From contig CAZFLA010000002.1 in NCBI GenBank assembly GCA_964519405.1, forward strand, positions 1 through 64,000: DNA of 64,000 nt. The letters run 5' to 3'. The notes under the pieces were generated by a model. The model saw nothing but the letters and a program-made list of their open reading frames with translations, searched no databases and was not told the DNA's origin. Every line of letters begins with the position of its first letter. The first letter of the stretch is position 1. This DNA is from G963677485 sp964519405. Lineage in GTDB: Bacteria; Armatimonadota; HRBIN16. The translations under genes were made by a program, and so were the position numbers. Of the stretch, positions 46,849-56,571 are shown one piece after another.

Positions 46849-48198
46849 ATGCTTATCAGCTTCTCTGTCGAAAACTGGATGTCTTTCAGAGATAAAGCCA
46901 CTCTTTCTATGGTTGCCAGTAGAGAACGGCAGCACAAATCCCATGTACCCTTACTAAAGCCGTATAAAACCAAAATACTGCCCATCACAGCGATGTATGG
47001 CGGTAATGCTTCTGGCAAATCGAACTTGTTTGCTGCCCTTAGTTTCATCAAGGCGCTTGTTGTTATCGGAACAACACCTGACGGACGTATTCCAGTAGAG
47101 CCATTCCGGTTAAGCGATACAACCACCACCCTGCCAAGCATTTTCTGCATCGAGTTGTTGTCGGATGGCACGATTTATGAGTTTAGTTTCGCGGTAACCT
47201 CAAAAAAAGTGGTGGAAGAGAAGCTTGTAGAGATAACGCCCCATACAGAAACAGTGCTCTATCACCGGTATAATGATGAGCCTCACTTTTGTAAGAGCCT
47301 AGATAAAGACAATTTCATGCATTTTGCCTTCAGAGGCACGCGCGATAATCAGTTGTTTCTCACGAACGCAGTGTCTCAGAAGGTCGATACATTCCGTCCT
47401 GTATACGATTGGTTTGAGAACAACCTCACCCTAGTCGCGCCCAACTCACAGTTCATGCCAATTGAGAGGTTCATCAACGAAGACGATCCACTCTACATCA
47501 CAATGACTGATATGTTATCGCAGCTAGATACGGGCATCGCTCACTTAGGCAGCGAAAATGTTCCCCTGGAAACTGTTCCGCTCTCAGCAGATATAAAAAA
47601 AGTCTTACTAGAGCATGTTAGTGATAACAGTACCGCACGGTTCAATGATAATGACACCAAAAGCCGGTATTTATTCACTATGTCGAATGACCGACTAGGT
47701 GTTAGAAAGTTAATAGCCTATCATAATACTGCCGATGGTGCTGATATCGCATTTGATATGAGGCAAGAGTCCGATGGAACCATCCGGGTAATTGACCTGT
47801 TACCTGCTTTTGTGGAGTTGTCAGCCCCTGGCTCAAGTAAAGTCTATATCGTGGACGAACTAGATCGAAGCCTGCATACCCTACTCGTCCGGCAGCTTCT
47901 CGCGTACTTCTTGCATAACTGCAGCGAGGAGACCCGTTCTCAACTTCTATTCACTACGCACGATGCGCTTCTCATCGATCAGAGCCTTCTCCGTCGTGAT
48001 GAAATATGGGTTGTTGAACGCGACCACACAGGCAACTCGTCACTCATCGCATTTGCCGACTTCAAAGATGTCCGAAATGACAAAGACATCAGGAAGAGTT
48101 ACCTACAGGGACGGATGGGCGGTATACCTCGTATTGCACTTCACCCAACCGATAGTCGTCAGCGGTCTGATTCGAAAGAAGATGGTGCCGTAGAATGA
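46849..48198 (+). CDS. AAA ATPase (COG1106/OLD-like), first gene of a RloB pair
   Basis: 449 residues. ABC/SMC-type ATPase: MLISFSVENWMSFRD opening, Walker A GGNASGKSNLF (~51-61), Walker B KVYIVDELDRSLH, switch His in LLFTTHDALLID. No coiled-coil arms of real length. GAGG lies eight bases before the ATG. Its stop overlaps the next gene (ATGA), which encodes a RloB protein. ATPase/RloB pairs recur in restriction and phage-defence neighbourhoods and resemble the split ATPase/nuclease design of OLD- and Septu-type systems. The defence role is inferred from this pairing. Confidence 0.85.
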   Translation: MLISFSVENWMSFRDKATLSMVASRERQHKSHVPLLKPYKTKILPITAMYGGNASGKSNLFAALSFIKALVVIGTTPDGRIPVEPFRLSDTTTTLPSIFCIELLSDGTIYEFSFAVTSKKVVEEKLVEITPHTETVLYHRYNDEPHFCKSLDKDNFMHFAFRGTRDNQLFLTNAVSQKVDTFRPVYDWFENNLTLVAPNSQFMPIERFINEDDPLYITMTDMLSQLDTGIAHLGSENVPLETVPLSADIKKVLLEHVSDNSTARFNDNDTKSRYLFTMSNDRLGVRKLIAYHNTADGADIAFDMRQESDGTIRVIDLLPAFVELSAPGSSKVYIVDELDRSLHTLLVRQLLAYFLHNCSEETRSQLLFTTHDALLIDQSLLRRDEIWVVERDHTGNSSLIAFADFKDVRNDKDIRKSYLQGRMGGIPRIALHPTDSRQRSDSKEDGAVE

Positions 48199-48785
48199 CA
48201 CAAAAAAGACGTAACTTCTCGCGTTCGACCAATAAACGTACCTGCAAGAAGCTCTTTATATTAGCGTGTGAGGGCACGAAAACTGAACCGCAGTATTTTG
48301 ACATATTCAGCAATCAAAATATCATAAAAATCGAAATTATCAACAAAGGTCACAGCAGCACTCCACTGCAAGCGTTGAACGAGATGCGGAAGCACCTTGA
48401 GACTGCGGAGTTGAGACCTGATGACGAAGCATGGCTAATCATTGATAAAGATGACTGGGATGACAGAGACATCTTATCATGTCTCCATTGGGCTGGCGTT
48501 AAACCCAATAGAGGCGCAGCAATCAGTAACCCCTGTTTTGAGTTCTGGTTGGTGCTTCATTTTGAAGAGGGCAATAACATAAACAATCGCAGAGATTGCA
48601 TCGAACGACTGCGACAGTATCTTCCTCTTTACGATAAGCGTCTCTCAACCGGTGCGATAACTATAGAACAAGCAAAAAGTGCAGTCAGCAGAGCATCAAC
48701 GCGTTTCAAAGCGCAGCCATCTACATGGCCCAACAATCCTGGCCAAACCACTGTATTCCAACTCGTCAATAAACTGCTGATGTGA
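48195..48785 (+). CDS. RloB-family protein, probable nuclease-like partner
   Basis: 196 residues. Typical RloB order: a basic N-terminus (TQKRRNFSRSTNKRTCKK), LFILACEGTKTEPQYFDIF with the conserved Glu, WLIIDKDDWDD with the acidic cluster, and AAISNPCFEFWLVLHFE. The Glu and Asp-x-Asp arrangement recalls TOPRIM-like nucleases (family-level inference). Translation is coupled to the ATPase through the ATGA overlap. Confidence 0.85.
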   Translation: MTQKRRNFSRSTNKRTCKKLFILACEGTKTEPQYFDIFSNQNIIKIEIINKGHSSTPLQALNEMRKHLETAELRPDDEAWLIIDKDDWDDRDILSCLHWAGVKPNRGAAISNPCFEFWLVLHFEEGNNINNRRDCIERLRQYLPLYDKRLSTGAITIEQAKSAVSRASTRFKAQPSTWPNNPGQTTVFQLVNKLLM

Positions 48786-48825
48786 GTAACATTAGTCGTT
48801 CTACTACCCCCACCCCCCAATCCAC

Positions 48826-48990
48826 CTACTCTTTGCTGATCTCCTTCGGTTTGCACACATGCTCTTCTTTCATCGCTCGGGCACCGCATTTCTTGCATTC
48901 AAACGCCTTCTCGCCCTTCTTTAACGCAGCCTTCACCTTAAGCTCACGTGATTTCCGTTTGTCCGAGTCTTGACAGCATTTTGTCGACAT
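48826..48990 (-). CDS. Small zinc-ribbon-like protein
   Basis: 54 residues, shorter than usual gene-calling limits. ATG at 48990 with GGAGG eight bases upstream, stop TAG at 48826. The sequence is Lys-rich: MSTKCCQDSDKRKSRELKVK at the start and FECKKCGARAMKEEHVCKP later. ECKKCG with CC at 5-6 and Cys46 could bind zinc. It lies convergent to the RloB gene, 40 bases from its stop. Function unknown; the good site and clean composition argue that it is real. Confidence 0.65.
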   Translation of the reverse strand: MSTKCCQDSDKRKSRELKVKAALKKGEKAFECKKCGARAMKEEHVCKPKEISKE

Positions 48991-49100
48991 ACTCACTACC
49001 TCCAGATATTTGTACCCCTAGTTTACCTTCTATATTGCTTCTTGATGTGTTTTACAGGTTAAAATGAATTTGGGCATAAGCGTCCAAACAGGAGGATCCG

Positions 49101-50414
49101 ATGAAATTCAAAACCCTAGCCTTATCATTAGGGCTTATGGCTGCAGCCACCCTATGTATGGCTCAGAAGAACGTCATCGTAATGATCATGGATGGCGGTG
49201 GTTTCAACCAATACGCATCTGGTAATATCTACGAAACCGGAAATCCAATGGGTATCTACAGCAAATTTCCTGTGAAGTTGGCTGTAAGCACATATCCTTA
49301 TACCACTAGCGGCGTTGCCAACGGCCGAAGAGACGGCTACTATGACCCAAGCAAAGCTTGGACAAGTATGAGTTACCCTCTTCAGAGGCCTACCGACAGT
49401 GCTGCTTCCGCGACGGCTATCGCCTGCGGCGTAAAAACCTACAACGGCGCTATCGGCCTCGATCGCTTTGGCAATAAAGTACCTAACCTAATCGAAAAGC
49501 TCATGGCCAAGGGCAAATCAGGCGGGGTTGTCACCACTGTAACGATATCTCATGCTACACCTGCCGGTTTCTCTGCACATAGCTCATCCCGAGGCAACGC
49601 CGCAGATATCGCCAATGAGCAGATTTTCAAGAGTAACTACAGTGTCATAATGGGTTGCGGCCACCCACTCTTTGATGACAGCGGTAATAAACTAGCAAAA
49701 CCCGATAACTACGGTAATGTCGGCGGAAAAGAGACCTGGGACAAAATTGTTAAGGGTGATATCCCGCTGAAGTTTATTGATACAAGAAAGCAGTTTCAGG
49801 ATCTCGCTTCCGGCAAAATTAAAGCAGATCGCGTATTAGGCGTTGCACAGGCGTCTTACACATTATCATGCAACCGCGCTGGCGACAGCAAAACTCCGTA
49901 TAATGTGCCCTTGGTGAAGACAACACCGACTTTAGCTGAAATGGCAAAAGGTGCCCTCAATGTGCTTAGCCAGAACAAGAAGGGTTTCGCACTGATGATT
50001 GAAGGCGGTGCTATCGACTCTGCTTGCCATGGCAATAATGGGGTCCGCGCCGTAGAAGAAGCCGATCAGTACAACCAGACTGTAGAAGCTGTGATGAAGT
50101 GGGTGGAATCCCATGGCGGATGGAAAGACACCCTTCTTGTCTGCACAGCAGACCATGAAACCGGCTTCCTATGGGGAACCGGCAGCAGTAAAGAGGCCAA
50201 CGACCGTCCTAACCTCAAGCCGGTAGTAAACAACGGTAAGGGTAAGATGCCGGGTGTGATGTTCTTTACTGGCGGACACAGCAACAGCTTGGTGCCGATT
50301 TTTGCGATAGGTGCAGGTTCAGAGCGACTGAACACTTATGCCACAAAAGTCGACCCTGTTCGCGGTAAATACCTAGACAATATCTATATCAGCAAAGCCA
50401 TTCTAGACGAATAA
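49101..50414 (+). CDS. Secreted alkaline phosphatase
   Basis: 437 residues. Signal peptide to ~21 (LCMA-QK). PhoA-type signatures: first metal Asp in VIVMIMDGGG (Asp31), nucleophile Ser100 in TDSAASATA, metal ligands in MIEGGAIDSACHGNN, CTADHETG and FTGGHSNSLVP. It hydrolyses phosphate monoesters outside the cell. AGGAGG lies five bases before the ATG and a strong terminator follows, so it is a single-gene unit. It is a shorter, monomer-type relative of PhoA; I leave the symbol blank because the exact subgroup is not certain. Confidence 0.92.
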   Translation: MKFKTLALSLGLMAAATLCMAQKNVIVMIMDGGGFNQYASGNIYETGNPMGIYSKFPVKLAVSTYPYTTSGVANGRRDGYYDPSKAWTSMSYPLQRPTDSAASATAIACGVKTYNGAIGLDRFGNKVPNLIEKLMAKGKSGGVVTTVTISHATPAGFSAHSSSRGNAADIANEQIFKSNYSVIMGCGHPLFDDSGNKLAKPDNYGNVGGKETWDKIVKGDIPLKFIDTRKQFQDLASGKIKADRVLGVAQASYTLSCNRAGDSKTPYNVPLVKTTPTLAEMAKGALNVLSQNKKGFALMIEGGAIDSACHGNNGVRAVEEADQYNQTVEAVMKWVESHGGWKDTLLVCTADHETGFLWGTGSSKEANDRPNLKPVVNNGKGKMPGVMFFTGGHSNSLVPIFAIGAGSERLNTYATKVDPVRGKYLDNIYISKAILDE

Positions 50415-50432
50415 GTCTATCTAGTTATCTGC

Positions 50433-50474
50433 CACGCGGTTCTGTTGTATATAGAACCGCGTGGTCTTTTTTTA
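50433..50474 (+). terminator. Rho-independent terminator of the alkaline phosphatase gene
   Basis: 12-bp stem (ccacgcggttct 50433-50444; agaaccgcgtgg 50454-50465) with a nine-base loop, followed by tcttttttta. Confidence 0.92.
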
Positions 50475-50569
50475 TATAACACGTTCTTTTCTGCACACTT
50501 CGCGCATTCAGATATGGACATCTCCCCGCACGATTGATAAAACATAATGGTAAACAAACAGTTATCAAT

Positions 50570-52516
50570 ATGTCACTTCCATCACAACCCCCACATAGCT
50601 CCCATACCATCCGCGCTCGCGCGGTAGTCCTTGGGATATTGCTCATTCCGTGTATTGCCTGGCTGAACATCAGCGTGGAAGAGATACGCTATGCTGGACA
50701 GCCTAGCACCGTCGCGCCGATGCCGATGGTGCTGGCGATGCTGCTGGTCATCATGGCCATCAATGCCGGTGTGGGCAAGATCGCCCCCAAGCAGCGCTTG
50801 ACACCTGCCGAGCTGCTGACAACCTACTTCATGGTTTTCGCAGCATCCGCGCTGACGGGGCATGACCAAATCAACGTGATGGTTCCCATCCTAACGTACG
50901 GCACCAAGTATGCCAACCCGGCTAACGGATGGGCCACTAACCTGCTGCCCTACATCCCACACTGGATGATGGTTACCGACCCCAAGGCAATTCAGGCCTA
51001 TTATGTTGGCGGACAATCATTGTGGAATGTGCAGCACTTAAAAATATGGGTTCAGCCGCTGCTGTTATGGAGCAGCTTCTACACAATATTGGTATTTGGT
51101 CTGTATTGCTTATCTGTGCTGTTTCGTAAACAATGGACAGAGCGAGAACGGCTGAGCTACCCGCTGGTGCAGTTCACACTTGAGCTTGTTCAACCGCGTC
51201 AGCCGTTATTCCGCAATAAACTGTTCTGGGTCGCTTTCATCATCGCAGCAGGACATGATACCTGGTTTGGATTAGCAACGCTGTTTCCTTCGGTACCCAT
51301 GCCGTATACCCGCAACCTGCCGTTGGAGCAGTACATTACCTCCCCGCCCTGGAACGCCATGGGCGGCGTACCGTTGAATTTCTATCCGTGGCTCATCGGC
51401 ATTGGCCTGCTGATGCCAACCGACGTCATCTTCTCCATGTGGTTCTTCTTCTGGATATGGAAACTCGAACCGGTTGTCGCCGCGCAGTATGGCTGGAGTC
51501 AGATACCAGGTTTTCCCTATGTGCAGCAGCAGGCGATGGGAGCCATCTTTGCAGTCGCGCTCTACACCATCTACTCGGCACGCAAAGCTCTCTGGGGGGC
51601 CTTTTCTTCCATATGGCGCGGAAGCTGCGGACAAGATGCCGATGAGCCGATTTCCTATCGGTTCGCGGCGATAGGTTTCATCGCCAGCCTTGCGCTGGTC
51701 ATCGGCTTATTTCGGTATGCGGGTATGAGCTTTGGCGCGGTCTTCACGCTGATGGCATTCTATGTGTTAATCTGCATCGCCTTCAGCCGTATGCGTGCGG
51801 AACTAGGGCTGCCTGAGACGGAGCAAGGAATGGCCCAGCCACATCGCCTGGTGCCGCAGCTTTTCGGACCTAACCTTATGACCAAGCAGGATTACGGCCT
51901 GTTGGTGTTCTTCCATGGCTTCAACCGCTCGTTCCGAACCAACGCCATGCCGGTGTGCACGGAGAGCTTCCGAGCCGCTCAGCGCAGCGGCGGCGCCGTG
52001 AAGACAATGTTTTGGGCGATGGTCATCGCCGCGATGTGGGCATGCCTTGTGGGGTTCTTTATGAATGTCAGCCTGCACTACCATTGGGGCGCTGCATCCA
52101 AGGTAGACAGCCCATATGTTGCCATGATATTCGGCAACGAAGGGTTCACCATCCCATCTGGATTCCTGGGTAATTCCGCCAGCAGTCTGCCTCCAGGTAA
52201 TGTGGCTAAAGCGGTTGGTGTGGGATTCATCATCAGTCTGCTGCTGTCTGTCATCAGGCTGAACTTCATCAGCTTTCCACTGCATCCCATGGCTTTTGCG
52301 GTCAGTGCCAACCATGGCGGTGCTATGGTTTGGTTCACCTTCCTTATTGCCTGGATCATCAAAGTCTCCATCATGAAAACTGGCGGACTAAAACTCTTCC
52401 AGAAGGCGTTACCCATCTTTTTAGGTATCACATTAGGTGAATGCGCCATGGGCACCTTGTGGTATCTCATCAGCGCACTCACAGGCACAAAGACCTTCAT
52501 CTTGTGGCCGTATTAG
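50570..52516 (+). CDS. Polytopic membrane protein, DUF6785/DUF6784-type
   Basis: 648 residues from ATG 50570; a TTG at 50534 would add 12 residues, and neither start has a clear ribosome-binding site. About 12-14 hydrophobic segments with conserved-looking loops: ELLTTYFMVFAASALTGHDQ early, ERLSYPLVQFTLELVQP, and RMRAELGLPETEQGM in the middle. This pattern matches the large DUF6785/DUF6784 family, which is frequent in Armatimonadota and relatives; its role is unknown, though it has the size and shape of a transporter. Its stop TAG overlaps the stop of the converging gene at 52513. Confidence 0.75.
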   Translation: MSLPSQPPHSSHTIRARAVVLGILLIPCIAWLNISVEEIRYAGQPSTVAPMPMVLAMLLVIMAINAGVGKIAPKQRLTPAELLTTYFMVFAASALTGHDQINVMVPILTYGTKYANPANGWATNLLPYIPHWMMVTDPKAIQAYYVGGQSLWNVQHLKIWVQPLLLWSSFYTILVFGLYCLSVLFRKQWTERERLSYPLVQFTLELVQPRQPLFRNKLFWVAFIIAAGHDTWFGLATLFPSVPMPYTRNLPLEQYITSPPWNAMGGVPLNFYPWLIGIGLLMPTDVIFSMWFFFWIWKLEPVVAAQYGWSQIPGFPYVQQQAMGAIFAVALYTIYSARKALWGAFSSIWRGSCGQDADEPISYRFAAIGFIASLALVIGLFRYAGMSFGAVFTLMAFYVLICIAFSRMRAELGLPETEQGMAQPHRLVPQLFGPNLMTKQDYGLLVFFHGFNRSFRTNAMPVCTESFRAAQRSGGAVKTMFWAMVIAAMWACLVGFFMNVSLHYHWGAASKVDSPYVAMIFGNEGFTIPSGFLGNSASSLPPGNVAKAVGVGFIISLLLSVIRLNFISFPLHPMAFAVSANHGGAMVWFTFLIAWIIKVSIMKTGGLKLFQKALPIFLGITLGECAMGTLWYLISALTGTKTFILWPY

Positions 52517-54384
52517 CGGCCGCCCTTCGCATCGACCTTGTTGGTTATCTGTTGAACATGATCGCTGAGCTGCAGATACATCATATTGATGTGCTTCATC
52601 AGTTTAGCTGGTGATTTCAATGCTCCAAGGTGAATCTGATCGTTCTTGAGCAGTATCACTTCGCCTACAGTCATCAAAGGCAGACCAACCAGCGATATCC
52701 ACACCACAATCACGCCAAGATACCTCATCCACGTCTGAGCTGCCTTGGCATAGTATTCCGATGACATACTCTTCATAATCGTCAATGGGATCGTCAATGC
52801 CACAAACGGAGCCACCATTGTTATCCAAACTTCGATGGGGATCCCCCCATATAAGAATCTCTTACGATAATGTTGAATTATCATCATTAGCACTGCAGCC
52901 AACAACACCACGATCCAATTGCACAGCATCTCTGCTGCTCTGGACGGCACCTTAATCCCAGCTTGAAGGCAATACTGCTTATACCGGTATCTCATCACCA
53001 CGCTAACTATAGCAGCCGGGATCACGGTCGCCAAAAAGATTAAAGACACAGCGTCCTCACCGGCTTTCTTCTGGACAAGAAATAGAACGACAGTGAGCAT
53101 ACTCGCTGCAGCGAGGCTTATGTTTACAAGCCTTTCCGGCACCGTGAAATCATTCGTGTTTATGATACTCTTTGGCTTGCCCAACCTCACGATGTACCAG
53201 AATACCTGTGCAGAGCAGCACGCGATCCACATCAAGGCGCATACATAGCCTGCGGCAGTCCACCCAATCTGAACGGCGTGGACATTCGACAGCCATGGGG
53301 TGCCATACTCGAAAAAATACGGCGGGATATCTTGTTTAAACTTCGATAACTCCGCTTTTAGCTCACGAGACATATGGCCATACTGCTTGGCTTCCACCGG
53401 ACGATGTGCCTGTTTCAGCAGATATTGAGTCAGTGCAGCCATATCAGAACCCTGATAGGAAGCTATTTGTGCTGTCGCAGTCGCGGTATCGTGGTCTTCA
53501 GTCAACATGGTCGTAAAGTGATTAGGTTGAATTAGTGTAAGCGCAGTCTTTAGCTGATCATGCTGGGCCAACCACAACGCCGCAAGCTTAGCCTTTCGTA
53601 CAGCTTTAACCACATTCTCAAGTTCGATGTCATCAAACCAGAAAGTGCCCTGTAGTTTGAGATATTGCTCGGTAACCATAGGGTTCGGATCTATCGGCAC
53701 CCTTCGTATGTTTGCCTGATTTCGCTCACTGGTATATAAACAGAGCTTCTTCTGCATCGCATTGCGATATTCGGCAACCGCTGACTGGAAGTATGTTTCG
53801 TTCGTAACCTTCACCTCAGGAAGGTTTTCATAGTTGAGTTTGCCCGGTTCGAGCAGTTCAGAAGAATATGAGCGATCGATATACGGGTGTGTCACGGCCT
53901 TCATGCTGCAACGCCAATATAATGATGCCAACAGAAGCGGATATAAAGCATTATCTGGATCTAGCTTTTCACCCCGCTTCATGAAGCTGATGTAATCTTT
54001 TTTACGCTGACCATAGCCTGCGTTAAAGTCAGCAAACTGTCTTCCACGCTCTAATCGTGGGATGGAGATCCTACATGCAAGATAAGCATATATGGCCCGT
54101 TCGCCATACTTGGCACGGTCTCTCAACCAGTAACACTCGGCATCTTTTGCTTCACGAAGAAACGGATAGTTCGGAGCGTCATTGAATATAACGGGATGTA
54201 TCAATGGTTGTTCAGGAAAACACCTTAGTATTACCTTCGACATCCCATCGAGTGCTTCGAATTTCGTCTCGTAGTCTGCGAGCATGTACACGGGACCTGT
54301 CCGCTTTGCCCACACAAATATGAGGAGCACAACAGCGATGATGGGCAGCAGCCACCGCATGATCAACGAACTCCGTGTCATCAT
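52513..54384 (-). CDS. Membrane protein with TPR-like region, paralog A of three
   Basis: 623 residues, function not recognised. One N-terminal TM (~8-25) followed by the hallmark KRTGPVYMLAD, an extracytoplasmic helical region (~80-340) with LRDRAKYGERAIYAYLACR and FMKRGEKLDPDNALYPLLLAS (TPR-like), then five or six C-terminal TMs (~360-600) with YRYKQYCLQAGIKVPSR and VGLPLMTVGEVILLKNDQIHLG. AGGAG lies eight bases before a double ATG. Two further copies follow upstream (54610-56433 and 56767-58641). The layout suggests an ABC-permease-like or membrane-assembly protein, but no known family fits. Confidence 0.7.
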   Translation of the reverse strand: MMTRSSLIMRWLLPIIAVVLLIFVWAKRTGPVYMLADYETKFEALDGMSKVILRCFPEQPLIHPVIFNDAPNYPFLREAKDAECYWLRDRAKYGERAIYAYLACRISIPRLERGRQFADFNAGYGQRKKDYISFMKRGEKLDPDNALYPLLLASLYWRCSMKAVTHPYIDRSYSSELLEPGKLNYENLPEVKVTNETYFQSAVAEYRNAMQKKLCLYTSERNQANIRRVPIDPNPMVTEQYLKLQGTFWFDDIELENVVKAVRKAKLAALWLAQHDQLKTALTLIQPNHFTTMLTEDHDTATATAQIASYQGSDMAALTQYLLKQAHRPVEAKQYGHMSRELKAELSKFKQDIPPYFFEYGTPWLSNVHAVQIGWTAAGYVCALMWIACCSAQVFWYIVRLGKPKSIINTNDFTVPERLVNISLAAASMLTVVLFLVQKKAGEDAVSLIFLATVIPAAIVSVVMRYRYKQYCLQAGIKVPSRAAEMLCNWIVVLLAAVLMMIIQHYRKRFLYGGIPIEVWITMVAPFVALTIPLTIMKSMSSEYYAKAAQTWMRYLGVIVVWISLVGLPLMTVGEVILLKNDQIHLGALKSPAKLMKHINMMYLQLSDHVQQITNKVDAKGGR

Positions 54385-54533
54385 TCCGCCATCTCCTTGT
54401 ATAAAAACCTCATCGTTTTGTTAATTATACCCTAAGATTTATCGTTTGTTGCTGAACGTTTTGTGTAAATATCACCTATAGGGTTACCTAAAACACATAC
54501 AAATCATCCGATGCGTTTGTAACTGGTGAAGCG

Positions 54534-54608
54534 GCACCATGCCTGATCACCTGCGATTAAAGCCGCCGTGACACTCGGCGATAAGTTTGGTGGCCCGATC
54601 GTGGCCGT
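54534..54608. repeat. Diverged copy of the 192-bp repeat
   Basis: Between paralogs A and B. The stretch catgcctgatcacctgcgat ... ggtggcccgatcgtggccgt ... cagcgatcg aligns by eye with the core of the tandem unit at 61699-62157 (catggctgatcatctgcgat ... ggtggcccgtccgtgacggg ... cccatcgct). Same orientation as the tandem copies. Confidence 0.55.
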
Positions 54609-54609
54609 A

Positions 54610-56433
54610 TCAGCGATCGCCCTTCGATTCGGCCTCGCTGATAATCTTGTGCACCTGATCGCGCAGTTGCAGATACTTTGCTTTGGTTTGCTGCTCCGAT
54701 ACATCCTTATACATACCAAGGTGGGTATGGTCGTTCTGCAGCAATATCACTTCGCCAACAGTCATCAGCGGCAGACCAACCAACGATATCAACACCACAA
54801 TCACACCCAGGTATCGAAGCCACATCTGACACGCCTTGGCATAGTAATCCGTAGTTTTACTCTTCACAATCATCACGGGTATTGCCAGAATGAGGGATGC
54901 NNNNNNNNNNATCTGCAACAGCATTTGAAGTGGGATACCCATTATATACAGTTTTTCTGTGAGGAAGCTGACCGCGGATAAATACACAACCATCAGTAAC
55001 ACGATATACCAATTACACAGAATTTCTTTGACCCTCGATGGCACCGATATCCCAGCTTGAAAGCAATACTGCTTATACTTGAGTCTCATGACAACACTAA
55101 ACACCACTGCCGGGATCACCGTGGCTAACACAGTACTGGGAACCGTGTTATAACCAAGTTTCGGCTGTATAACAAACATTACCATGCTTATAGCCAACAC
55201 CACAGCAGAGCATATATATCCAAGTCTTTCCGGAACCATGGCATTATCAATGTTTCTGGCTTGTTGCGGCTTCCATCGCCGAACGGCATACCAAAACACC
55301 TGCCCTACACAGCACACAATCCACATCCAAGCGCAGAAATAACCAGCAACCATCCAACCCGTCTGCATGGCATATACATTCACCAACCAAGGGATACCGT
55401 ACAACTCCTCATAAGTGATGGGCGTCTGCGGTTTACTGTTTACCAGATACTGCAATTGGCGAGAGATACGGCCATACTTCTCAGCATCAGCCGCACAATG
55501 CGCTTTCGTCAGCAGATTTTGTGTCAGTGCAGCCATCTCAGATGCCTGAAAAGCAGCGTCATATACTGTCTCCACTGAACTATTTGGGTCTGCAGTCATC
55601 ATGTTAAAGTAGCTTTTGAGTTGAAGCAGCCTAAGTGCTTCTTCTAGTTGACTGTGTTCTGCCAACCAAATAGCAGAGAGCTTTACACTCATTATGTCCA
55701 GACCGATGATAATATCTACATAGTTTCTGTCATTGTAGATGGCTGCTTCACGTCGGTCAAGATACTGCTCCGTGATAAATAACTTCGGTGTCTTCTGTGA
55801 TCGCACATCATACTTCTGCAGCCGATAACGATACATCCTATCTTTTAGTGCTTTCCCATACTCGCTCAGTGCCATTCGGAAATACTTGTCATTAGTTACC
55901 GGCAGCGTGTACATATCATTGACGGCTATAACACCTCTTGGAGGTTTCGCCGTCAGGCTCTCTCCCCAATAAAAAGAGGCTAAGTATAGATGATACAGAG
56001 CGTTATCAGGATCGATCTTCTCACCTCGTTTCATGAAACCCACATATTCCGCCTTCCACTTATCGAGGTCGGTTCTTACAGGTATAAATAGATCCGGAGA
56101 TGACTTATGCGGTATGGTCAGTTTGCCTGCGAGATCAGCATAGGCGGCTCGATCGCCGTACTTACGCCGATCCTTTAACCAGTCATGCTCAGCATATTTC
56201 GGGTAGTATACCGAGGGTATTATCGGAGTGTATATAACATTGGTTGGCTCATACGGAGGTTCAGGAAAAATCCTGAGATTCAATGGCGTGAAGCTGTCAC
56301 AAAAAGAACACCGCGCGCCGATGTCAGCAAGCACAAACACAGGACCGGTGCGTTTTGTCCACACACAAAACAGTAATGCGACTGCTGCGATAGGCAGCAG
56401 CCATCTCATGGTCAACGAACTCCGTGTCAGCAT
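54610..56433 (-). CDS. Membrane protein with TPR-like region, paralog B of three
   Basis: 607 residues from ATG 56433, which has AGGAG eight bases upstream; the frame is open to 56451 but the site lies inside that extension. Same plan as paralog A: TM at ~9-26, KRTGPVFVLAD, KYGDRAAYADLAGKL, FMKRGEKIDPDNALYHLYLASFYWG, then C-terminal TMs ending VGLPLMTVGEVILLQNDHTHLG. Ten Ns (54901-54910) lie in the C-terminal membrane region; the frame passes through. Extracytoplasmic region more diverged than the ends. Function unknown. Confidence 0.7.
   Translation of the reverse strand: MLTRSSLTMRWLLPIAAVALLFCVWTKRTGPVFVLADIGARCSFCDSFTPLNLRIFPEPPYEPTNVIYTPIIPSVYYPKYAEHDWLKDRRKYGDRAAYADLAGKLTIPHKSSPDLFIPVRTDLDKWKAEYVGFMKRGEKIDPDNALYHLYLASFYWGESLTAKPPRGVIAVNDMYTLPVTNDKYFRMALSEYGKALKDRMYRYRLQKYDVRSQKTPKLFITEQYLDRREAAIYNDRNYVDIIIGLDIMSVKLSAIWLAEHSQLEEALRLLQLKSYFNMMTADPNSSVETVYDAAFQASEMAALTQNLLTKAHCAADAEKYGRISRQLQYLVNSKPQTPITYEELYGIPWLVNVYAMQTGWMVAGYFCAWMWIVCCVGQVFWYAVRRWKPQQARNIDNAMVPERLGYICSAVVLAISMVMFVIQPKLGYNTVPSTVLATVIPAVVFSVVMRLKYKQYCFQAGISVPSRVKEILCNWYIVLLMVVYLSAVSFLTEKLYIMGIPLQMLLQXXXXASLILAIPVMIVKSKTTDYYAKACQMWLRYLGVIVVLISLVGLPLMTVGEVILLQNDHTHLGMYKDVSEQQTKAKYLQLRDQVHKIISEAESKGDR
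54901..54910. other. Assembly gap
   Basis: Ten Ns inside paralog B; the reading frame is kept across it. Confidence 0.95.
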
Positions 56434-56571
56434 TCCGCTATCTCCTGGCAAGGTATATGTATTTAGCTGATTATACCCCAGACTCTATCGTTTATGTCGG
56501 AACGTTTCGTGCAGAGGTTACATAAAGTATAACGAAACACAACAAATGGTGACACAACCGAGGAAAATGCA

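Noticed and set aside
51803..52315. 170-codon minus-strand frame within the DUF6785-type gene
   Set aside because: His/Gln-rich shadow translation of a membrane protein gene; no independent support.
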